From assembly GCF_009917525.1 (NCBI RefSeq), contig NZ_QZDU01000007.1, positions 100,345 through 164,344 of the forward strand: a stretch of 64,000 nt of DNA, in the 5' to 3' direction. The DNA comes from Acutalibacter sp. 1XD8-36 (GTDB lineage Bacteria > Bacillota > Clostridia > Oscillospirales > Acutalibacteraceae). A model generated the notes under the pieces. It made no database searches. It had not been told where the DNA came from and was given only the letters and a program-made list of their open reading frames with translations. How positions within the stretch are numbered: the first letter of the stretch is position 1; each line of letters starts with the position of its first letter. Made by a program: the position numbers and the translations under genes. Positions 1 to 7,400 of the stretch are shown here, in pieces.

Positions 1-486
1 AACAACCGTATCTACTCCGATGTTTGCGCCGAAGCCCGCATTGTATCTGTTATCCGGGCAGGCATTTTTGTTGACCTGTTCGGGCTGGAGGTGTATATTC
101 CTCTGCGTGAACTGAGCTACCAGCGCTGGATGGATGCGGGGCTGTATTTCCAGCCTGGCCAGCGGGTGCTGGTCAAGGTGCTGGAGGTGGAACGCAGCGG
201 CCGGGACAACGTGCGTGTGGTCGCTTCGGTTAAACAGGCCGGGGAGAATCCATATGAGAAGGCCCTGCGGATGTACTCGGTGGACAGCTGCTATGTGGGT
301 ACCGTCAGCATGGTGGACGTAAATGGTGTGTTCGTAGCGCTGGACGGGGGCGTTGACTGTCTGTGCAGCTATCCCAAGCGCGGCAGGCCGCCCAGGGGCG
401 CCCGGGTCACGGTGAGGATTCTGGGTATCAATCATGAGTCTAACCGGATTTGGGGTGCCATTACACATATTGCGGCGGCGAGATAG
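1..486 (+). CDS. S1 (OB-fold) RNA-binding domain protein, 5' end outside window
   Basis: The frame is open from base 1 to the stop at 484-486, so the true N-terminus lies to the left; 161 residues are visible. About residues 12-78 form a complete S1-type OB fold (strands GIFVDLFGLEVYIP and VLVKVLEVE). Residues 92-158 form a second one (GTVSMVDVNGVFVALD). S1 domains bind RNA or ssDNA; stand-alone proteins with repeated S1 domains are common on clostridial elements. The first in-frame ATG (91) falls in the middle of an S1 strand, so it is unlikely to be the start. An AGGAGG overlapping the stop serves the next gene. Confidence 0.75.
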   Translation, partial: NNRIYSDVCAEARIVSVIRAGIFVDLFGLEVYIPLRELSYQRWMDAGLYFQPGQRVLVKVLEVERSGRDNVRVVASVKQAGENPYEKALRMYSVDSCYVGTVSMVDVNGVFVALDGGVDCLCSYPKRGRPPRGARVTVRILGINHESNRIWGAITHIAAAR

Positions 487-498
487 GAGGCGGCGCGT

Positions 499-915
499 AT
501 AGCTAACATCACTAAAAAGGAACAAAACCGCCGTGCCGATCTGGCCGCCCACGCCCGCCAGATGCTGCTGGAATCCATGCCCATTGAGTACCAGGATGGG
601 ATGTGTCTGTCTATCAACCTTAGCGGGTGGTATGTGCAGGTGTCCTTTTCACCTCTCCACCCGCTCATGGTAATCTGTCTGGCAAGGCAAATCAAGACCC
701 CAGCGGCCATCGCCCAGTACCTTGACACTAACGACATGAACCTGCACAGCATCCTGGGCTGCCATACCATCAACAGCGATACCGGCTGTTACGCCTACCG
801 GGCCACCCAATGGCTGGACACCGAACTGACCCATGAGCGGTTCATGGAGATTCTTTCACGTTGCATAGGCGAGGCCGAAAGAGGTTTTGAAAAAATTTTG
901 AAAAAACAGTTGTAA
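499..915 (+). CDS. Small protein of unknown function with possible ATA start
   Basis: The first ATG in frame is at 562, but the frame is open back to the previous stop. A perfect AGGAGG (485-490) lies exactly 8 nt before an in-frame ATA at 499, with no ATG, GTG or TTG at that distance. Read from 499 the product is 138 residues with an amphipathic N-terminal helix (ITKKEQNRRADLAAHARQ) continuing into the conserved-looking part. The rest alternates strands and helices (ESMPIEYQDGMCLSINLSGW, GCYAYRATQWLD) and could be a YbjN/CesT-like chaperone fold; that is only an impression. The last codons overlap the -35 of the next promoter. Confidence 0.6.
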   Translation: MANITKKEQNRRADLAAHARQMLLESMPIEYQDGMCLSINLSGWYVQVSFSPLHPLMVICLARQIKTPAAIAQYLDTNDMNLHSILGCHTINSDTGCYAYRATQWLDTELTHERFMEILSRCIGEAERGFEKILKKQL

Positions 916-938
916 ATTCCGACAAGCAGTGGTCTAAT
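910..938 (+). promoter_or_regulatory. Sigma-A type promoter with flanking dyad
   Basis: TTGTAA (910-915) and TCTAAT (933-938) are separated by 17 bp. An inverted repeat, CAAGCAGTGGTC against GACCGCTGCTTG, begins at about 922 in the spacer and ends near 968, so it brackets the -10 and the start of transcription; it may be an operator or a 5' hairpin for the gene at 990. Confidence 0.5.
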
Positions 939-989
939 ATAGGTAGATGCTATCCTGACCGCTGCTTGCCAGTTTTCAGGAGGAAATAT

Positions 990-1586
990 ATGAGTTCAAA
1001 AGCATCAAAGGCCAGGCTGTTGATCAGCTTGGCGACCACATTGTTTTTGCTGTTTACGATTTCACTTTCCGCTCAGGCACGGGATGGCACTGACGGTACG
1101 GAGATGCAGATCGCCACGCCGGAGCAGTTGGAAGTACAACTGGGCACAGCTTGGGCTGGAGTAGAGTTCCAGCTCAAAACGGAGCACGGCCTATATCCAG
1201 GCACGATACCTGTTGGGGACGACGGCGTACTGCGATTGGAAATTGGCGGCAGTTCCAGCTATCAGTTGACCTGCCTTACCTCAAAGGCGCCTGTTCCAAC
1301 GCCAAAGCCTACACCTGAACCGGTTACGTCCGCTGTTCTCACAAACCAACCTGACAGTAAGGCTGAATCAGGTGAAGAACAGCAGCCGGGTTCACAGCCG
1401 CAGGCGACAATCACCGCCACAGAAACAGGCTCAGTTGACCCGGCGTTCACCCTGGCGGATATTCCCATCTGGCAGTTAGGCTTACTGGGCGGCGGAATGG
1501 TCGTCGCCATTGGAGCGCTGATCGTCATGGCGGTGCTGAAGAAACGCCGCGTCAGCGAGGATGAAGACGAGGACGATGGGCTGTAG
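990..1586 (+). CDS. Exported, C-terminally membrane-anchored protein
   Basis: An in-frame ATG exists at 966, but AGGAGG lies just before ATG 990, which gives 198 residues. Residues 1-30 are a signal peptide (hydrophobic LLISLATTLFLLFTISLSA, then AQA). A short extracellular domain (about 35-95) is followed by a Pro/Thr/Ser-rich stalk (PTPKPTPEP and onwards), one membrane helix (LGLLGGGMVVAIGALIVMAV) and an acidic cytoplasmic tail (EDEDEDDGL). No sortase motif is seen, so anchoring is by the helix. It precedes the SLH protein and may belong to the same surface group. Function unknown. Confidence 0.7.
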   Translation: MSSKASKARLLISLATTLFLLFTISLSAQARDGTDGTEMQIATPEQLEVQLGTAWAGVEFQLKTEHGLYPGTIPVGDDGVLRLEIGGSSSYQLTCLTSKAPVPTPKPTPEPVTSAVLTNQPDSKAESGEEQQPGSQPQATITATETGSVDPAFTLADIPIWQLGLLGGGMVVAIGALIVMAVLKKRRVSEDEDEDDGL

Positions 1587-1650
1587 CGTTTCCTGACGGC
1601 TGGCTGCGAATAGCAAAACGATGTGCAAAAAACAAATAGGAGTGATCCAA

Positions 1651-2943
1651 ATGAAGCGCAAAGTTAAAAGGCTATTCGCATTGTTTGCTGTCTGTGTTCT
1701 GGCTGTCAATATGTTTGCTATGCCCGGATACGCGGCGGCTGAAAACTTCACAGACGTGAAGCCGGGTGCATGGTATTACACGGCGGTAGATTACGCCGTG
1801 ACGGAGGGCCTGTTCAGCGGTACCTCTGCCACCACCTTTGCTCCAAACAGCCCCATGACCCGTGGGATGTTTGTCAAGGTGCTGGGAAACAAAGCTCAGA
1901 TTGATTCGGCGGATTACCCAACCAGTAGCTTTTCTGACGTGAAACAAGGCGCTTGGTATGCTCCTTGTGTGGAGTGGGCGGCGCAAAATGGGATCGTCAA
2001 CGGTACGGGCAATGGCCGCTTTAGTCCAGACCAGAGCGTGACCCGCGAGCAAATGGCGGTCATCCTCTATAAGTACGCGGAGTTCACAGACTGTGACATG
2101 ACAGTCCGGGCCGGGATGCTGGATAAGTTCCCGGATGGGGGCAAGACCTCCGGCTATGCCAAATATGCCATGGAGTGGGCCATAACACATGGCCTGCTCA
2201 GCGGCAGTGATGGAAAGCTGGACCCCCAGGGCACCGCTACCAGGGCCCAGGTGGCGCGGATTTTTTATAACAGCCGGGAGCTGCTGGCAGGCAGCGGGAA
2301 TAAACCCGTTGACCCAACTCCATCCCCTGTGCCTACCCCCCCTCCCTCGCCTGCCCCGGATGAACCCAGAATTCTTATTACAGACGAAGTACGGGCCAAG
2401 CTCAAGCCCAACCAAGACCCGGAAAAGCTTTTGGACTATGTGCTGTACGGCAAACATGATGACCCGACTTTTGCGTATGATGGAACTACAGCAAAATGGG
2501 ATCCTGCACTAACATCTGCCGATGACACCGGCCGTAAATATCTTGGTAGCTGGGAAAATGTCGAAGATGAAATACGGGGATCAAGTGCAGTGGCAAATGG
2601 ATTTGTTCAGATGCTTACTCGTACCGCCAGTGACAGATTTTATATCACTGCGGATGTGGCAGACGGATGCTTTTGCCTGTACTACCACCCCGTGGAAGTT
2701 CCAGACAGTCAAAGGCTTAAAGAGGTTAAGGCAGCATTAAAACTTCCGGATTCAAAGAAACTTGCCCGTTCGCTTTGCTATGAAGGTGCCGGATGGGCCG
2801 GCCCCATTCCTTTGGAAGCATACGGAGGGGCCCGTGGTGTTGCAGAAAAAATTGAGTATTATCTTTGCGATATGCACCCTTACACCACGGAGTATTATAT
2901 AACCGAACCAGAGTCGGGTGTTTTCTTCCTGCTCTACGGTTGA
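1651..2943 (+). CDS. S-layer homology (SLH) domain surface protein
   Basis: The start at 1651 follows AGGAG (about 1640); the in-frame ATG at 1621 has no comparable site. 430 residues: signal peptide (LFALFAVCVLAVNMFAMPGYA), then three SLH repeats at about 30-90, 92-150 and 155-215, each with the FxDV/FxD opening, the W..A/Y.G core and the TR box (MTRGMF, VTREQM, ATRAQV). SLH repeats bind pyruvylated cell-wall polymer non-covalently. A Pro-rich linker (PTPSPVPTPPPSPAPDEP) leads to about 190 residues I do not recognise, perhaps the displayed domain. No membrane anchor at the C-terminus. Confidence 0.85.
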   Translation: MKRKVKRLFALFAVCVLAVNMFAMPGYAAAENFTDVKPGAWYYTAVDYAVTEGLFSGTSATTFAPNSPMTRGMFVKVLGNKAQIDSADYPTSSFSDVKQGAWYAPCVEWAAQNGIVNGTGNGRFSPDQSVTREQMAVILYKYAEFTDCDMTVRAGMLDKFPDGGKTSGYAKYAMEWAITHGLLSGSDGKLDPQGTATRAQVARIFYNSRELLAGSGNKPVDPTPSPVPTPPPSPAPDEPRILITDEVRAKLKPNQDPEKLLDYVLYGKHDDPTFAYDGTTAKWDPALTSADDTGRKYLGSWENVEDEIRGSSAVANGFVQMLTRTASDRFYITADVADGCFCLYYHPVEVPDSQRLKEVKAALKLPDSKKLARSLCYEGAGWAGPIPLEAYGGARGVAEKIEYYLCDMHPYTTEYYITEPESGVFFLLYG

Positions 2944-3067
2944 CAACATGGATTGTTCTGTCGTATTCGCCTATAATATAAGTCAGGGTGGGCATAATTA
3001 GCACATACCCTATTGATTTGCGCCTAATAATATGATAGGATTAGGCGTAAAGAAAAGAGGTGGGCGA

Positions 3068-4114
3068 ATGCGGCAGTTTAACTATGAACTTCTGAAAGAC
3101 CGCCAGTGGGACGGCGAAGTCTTGGATCTGGTGGCACAAATACATGAATATAAGGGCCGGCAGGAGCTTTACTTGAAACAAAGGCCCGCAGTCTTGGACA
3201 AACTAGTGGTGGTCGCCAAAATTCAAAGCACCGAGGCTTCAAACAAAATCGAAGGCATTGTGACCACCAGCATGCGGATCAAGGAATTGTACCTGGAGAA
3301 GACCACGCCCCGTAACCGGGACGAGGAGGAGATCATGGGGTACCGGGATGTGCTCAATACCATTCACGAAAGTTACGAATACATCCCGCTACGCTCCTCT
3401 TACATCTTGCAATTGCACAGGGACTTGTACCAATATTCGGCAAAGTCCATCGGGGGACGGTTCAAGAATACGCAGAATTTTATTGCGGAAACCAGGCCAG
3501 ATGGCATCCGGACAGTGCTGTTTATACCGATGGAGCCCTATGCGACGCCGGGTGCAGTTGATGAGATATGCGACAGCTTTAACCGGGCTGTGGACAACTG
3601 CATTATCGACCCGCTGATACTGATTCCCATTTTTATCCACGATTTTTTGTGCATTCACCCATTTAACGATGGAAACGACCGCATGGCGCGTCTGCTTACG
3701 ACCTTGCTGCTCTACCGCTGTGGCTATGTGGTAGGCCGGTATGTCAGCATAGAGAGCAAAATCGAGAGGACGAAGGAGACCTACTATTCTTCTCTGCAAC
3801 AGAGCGGTATTGGCTGGCATGAGGGGGAGAATGACCCGGTGCCGTTTGTGAAGTACCTGCTTGGCATAATTCTTTCGGCCTACCGGGACTTCGAGAGCCG
3901 TGTGGATATTTTTGCCCAGCGGCTCTCGTCTTTGGAACTGGTTAGGAAGGCTGTCACCAGTACCATCGGCAAGTTTACAAAGAGCGAAATCATGGAACAG
4001 GTACCGTCCATCGGCAAATCATCTGTGGAGAACGCTTTGAACGTGCTGATCCAGGAAAAAGTGATCGAACGACATGGGCGAGGGAAGGCTACATTCTATA
4101 CCCGCACAGATTAA
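3068..4114 (+). CDS. Fic/DOC family protein (AMPylator-type) with winged-helix tail
   Basis: Start at 3068 follows AGAGGTGG; 348 residues. The Fic core motif is HPFNDGNDR (His197), close to the canonical HPFx(D/E)GNGR but with Asp for the second Gly. Upstream, SNKIEG fits the (S/T)xxxE(G/N) inhibitory-helix motif, here N-terminal (class II arrangement). The last 60 residues look like a winged helix (FTKSEIMEQVPSIGKSSVENAL). The family usually transfers AMP to Ser, Thr or Tyr of target proteins; the target here is unknown. A strong terminator follows, so this is probably a single-gene unit. Confidence 0.85.
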   Translation: MRQFNYELLKDRQWDGEVLDLVAQIHEYKGRQELYLKQRPAVLDKLVVVAKIQSTEASNKIEGIVTTSMRIKELYLEKTTPRNRDEEEIMGYRDVLNTIHESYEYIPLRSSYILQLHRDLYQYSAKSIGGRFKNTQNFIAETRPDGIRTVLFIPMEPYATPGAVDEICDSFNRAVDNCIIDPLILIPIFIHDFLCIHPFNDGNDRMARLLTTLLLYRCGYVVGRYVSIESKIERTKETYYSSLQQSGIGWHEGENDPVPFVKYLLGIILSAYRDFESRVDIFAQRLSSLELVRKAVTSTIGKFTKSEIMEQVPSIGKSSVENALNVLIQEKVIERHGRGKATFYTRTD

Positions 4115-4131
4115 ATCATTACAAGTGTTGA

Positions 4132-4164
4132 GGGCATCTGCTGGAAACAGCAGGTGCCCTTTTT
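4132..4164 (+). terminator. Intrinsic terminator after fic gene
   Basis: GGGCATCTGCTG, loop GAAA, CAGCAGGTGCCC, then TTTTT. 12-bp stem with one G-U pair; it lies 18 nt after the Fic stop. Confidence 0.85.
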
Positions 4165-4169
4165 CATGC

Positions 4170-4340
4170 CAATTTTATGAAAGGGGGTGATGCCCACTTG
4201 TCTGTTTCCCACGGAAGGGGGTGATGTCAACATTCAATAAGAATCCAGGGAGGTGGTATGGCTAATATAATTTAATTCATAAAGGCGGTGATAACCCTAT
4301 CAGATCCACTGAAAAAGGAGCGTGATACCCACACTACAGC
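4170..4340 (+). repeat. Gene-free leader with four short imperfect repeats
   Basis: Between the Fic terminator and the adhesin there is no convincing gene. Four copies of a ribosome-site-like unit, consensus AAAGGNGGTGATNNC, occur near 4178, 4214, 4282 and 4313. Each looks like a Shine-Dalgarno followed by a possible GTG. None opens a long frame. They may be a degenerate tandem duplication or tiny leader peptides. Confidence 0.4.
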
Positions 4341-4344
4341 GCTG

Positions 4345-4385
4345 CCAGTGGGAGCCACTTGAAGGCTCCCACTGGTAGTTTTTTT
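4345..4385 (+). terminator. Terminator-like hairpin upstream of adhesin
   Basis: CCAGTGGGAGCC, loop ACTTGAA, GGCTCCCACTGG, then TAG and seven T. Perfect 12-bp stem. It sits 37 nt before the adhesin ATG, so it could attenuate read-through into that gene. Confidence 0.8.
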
Positions 4386-4422
4386 AACGAACCATGACTT
4401 TAAGAAAAGAAAGGATGGCTAC

Positions 4423-7400
4423 ATGACCAAAAACATTAAGAGATTTCTTGCCCTGATCCTTACACTGGTGCTGTGCGTTGGTATGGTGCCTGCCCCGGTC
4501 TTTGCTGCCGAGGTCACCAGTAAATCTTCTGAAGCCGTTGCCGAACCAGAGAAATCGAATATTGCGTCCTCATCAAAACCGGACAGCAGCCCCGCTCCGG
4601 AGGAACCCTCCCCAGGCCCAAGCAGCGAACCTACCCTGACCCCGGAACTGTCCGCCGCGCCGGCAGACGAACCGGAAAGCATCTACGATACGGAAATGGC
4701 CTCAGTGGACGCTCAGCAGGTCTGGCCCGCGCTTCAGCGAGCCAGAGCCAGGGCAGCGGCAGGGGTTGGCACAGGCGGTGTGCTGCAGATGGGCTATTAT
4801 TGTTTCAAGTCCGATGTAGGCACTCTCACCACTTTGGGGGAGTATGTCAGTCAGATGCCTGCCAAGACTATGCTCATTAACGGAACGAATGTGGCCGCGT
4901 ACTGCCTTGAGCATGAGAAGGGCGCAACCGGGGGAACACCCTATACCTGGGTGGACTTGTCCGTGAACGCTCAAGATACGGTAGGTACGATCATGGCCTT
5001 GGGTTTCCAGTGGAACGCCCCGGACTTTTGGGTGGGCCCCAGCGATAACGGCGATAAATGGGCCGTGACCCAACTTCTGATCTGGGAAACCATCAACGGC
5101 CACGCCTTTATGCAGGGAGACGGCTTGTTTGGCGTAGAGGCGGCGGTAGATGCGGATATGGAGAAATGCGCTCCCCATGCCTATAACCCCACGAAGTTCC
5201 TGGAGTATTACCGGGACCTGAAAAAGCGGCTCAACGACTACATGAAGGTACCCAGCTTTGCCAGTAAAGAACCTGATAAAACAGAAACGATCACTCTTAG
5301 ATGGGATGGGAACGGATATAGTGCCACGGTCACAGATTCTCGAGCGGTTCTCAAAAATTATCATTTTGAGAACTCAATTCCAGGCGTGACCATCCGAGCA
5401 AATGGGAACACTCTTACGCTTTCTACTACTCAAGCGATCATCAACCCCAAGACGTCAAACAAAGTGGATAGCGACAGTGCTATGCTGGGAGGCAAAGGTG
5501 CTGTAGCAGTCTGGCGCACTAGTGATAGTTCCCAACAGAACTTCGCTACCTATAATGTGTCAGGCGGCGATCCTGTAAGCTGCTACATCAAGGTCAAAAC
5601 GGATGCAGTGGGCAGCGCTGGTCTGGTCAAGACCAGCGAGGACGGTAAGGTGTCCGGCATCCAATTCCAGATCACCGGCAGCGACGGCAGCAGCGTGACC
5701 AAGACTACCGACGCCAACGGCAATATCGACTTGGAGGGTATGCCCATCTATGCCGCTGACGGTTCAAAGATCACCTACACGGCCACGGAGCTTAATGTGC
5801 CAAATCGGTATGTCAAACCGCAGTCCCAAACCTTCCAGCTTACCGAGGGTCAGACAGCCTCCATCCAGTTTGAGAACAAACTCAAGCGCTGGCGGGTGAC
5901 GGTCACCAAAGCCGACAGCAAGACCGGTTCTACCGCCCAGGGCAACGGCTCTCTGAAAGGCGCTAAGTTTGGCGTGTACCAGGGCGGCACTCTCGTCAAG
6001 GAGTACACCGTGGGTGAGGATTTGACCTTTACTACCGACTATTATCCCTTTGGCGAAGATTGGACGCTGAAAGAAATCAGTGCTGGTGAGGGCTACAAGG
6101 TCAGCACCGTAGTCACCGACCTGTGCGAGATCCCCGCTGGCTCCAACGAGGAATTTAATGATAATACTGTAACCGTTACCAACGAGGTCATACGCGGCGG
6201 CGTTTCGGTGCAGAAACGGGACAGCAAGACCGGGGAAGTTCCCCAGGGTGACGCTAACTTCGCAGGTATCGTGTTTGAGATCATCAATGATTCCACGAAT
6301 ACTGTGGACGTCGATGGCGTGAAGGTTGCTCCCGGCAAGGCGGCCAAGGAGATCACTACCAACGCCCAGGGCTTTGCCACTACTGGCCCCAACTGCCTGC
6401 CTTACGGTGACTACATTATCCGAGAAAAATCCTCCAACAGTTCCATGCTCAAGACCTTTATGGAGGAAATTCCGGTAACTGTTTCTGAGGATGGCAAGGT
6501 TTATCCGTTTTATGCAGACAACGATGTGGTGCGTGGCGGTATTGCCATTGAGAAGCGGGACAGCAAGACCGGCGAGGTTCCCCAGGGTAACGCTGACTTC
6601 GCAGGTATTGTGTTCGAGATCATCAACAGCAGCGCCAACCCGGTGGTCGTGGGAGACACGACCTACGCTCCCGGGTCGGTGGTAGCCACCATGACTACGG
6701 ACGAAAACGGCCATGCTGAAACTGCGGATGACGCTCTCCCCTATGGCCGGTATACTGTCAGAGAGAAAGAAACCAATCAATCCATGCTGCTGACCTGGCC
6801 GGAGCAGCAGGTCACAGTTTCAGAAAACAAGAAAACCTATATTGTTACCGCCGTGGACGATGTAGTCCGGGGCGGTATTTCTGTTGAGAAGCGGGACACC
6901 ATCACCGGCAGCACACCCCAGGGCGATGCCGACTTTGAGGGCATCGTCTTTGAGGTCATCAACGACAGCCGGAACCCGGTCATCGTCAATGATAAGAGCG
7001 TGGCTCCTGGTGAAGTAGCCCTGACCCTGACTACCGATGCAGAGGGCAAGTGCAGTTCCGCTCCGGACGCTCTGCCCTATGGAGCCTATATCCTCCACGA
7101 AAAAACCACGAATGAATCCATGCTGAACACCGCTCCCGACCAGCCTGTCACCATTGACGAACACCTCAAGGTGTATCCGTTCTACATGGATAATGAGGTG
7201 GTGCGGGGCGGTGTGCTCATTGAGAAACGCGACCTGGAATCTTTGCTCCTGACTCCGCTGGGCGGCGCGAGTTTGGATGGCACCCTGTTCGAGATTACCA
7301 ATAAGAGCAAGCGGGCTGTCTATGTGGACGGCGCTCTGTATGAACCCGATACCGTCTGCCTGACCATCGAGGTCAAGGATGGCGTGGCCCAGTCTGACGT

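Noticed and set aside
1672..2457. 261-codon - strand frame in the SLH gene
   Set aside because: The + strand has signal peptide and three SLH repeats over the same DNA; the antisense frame shows no family.
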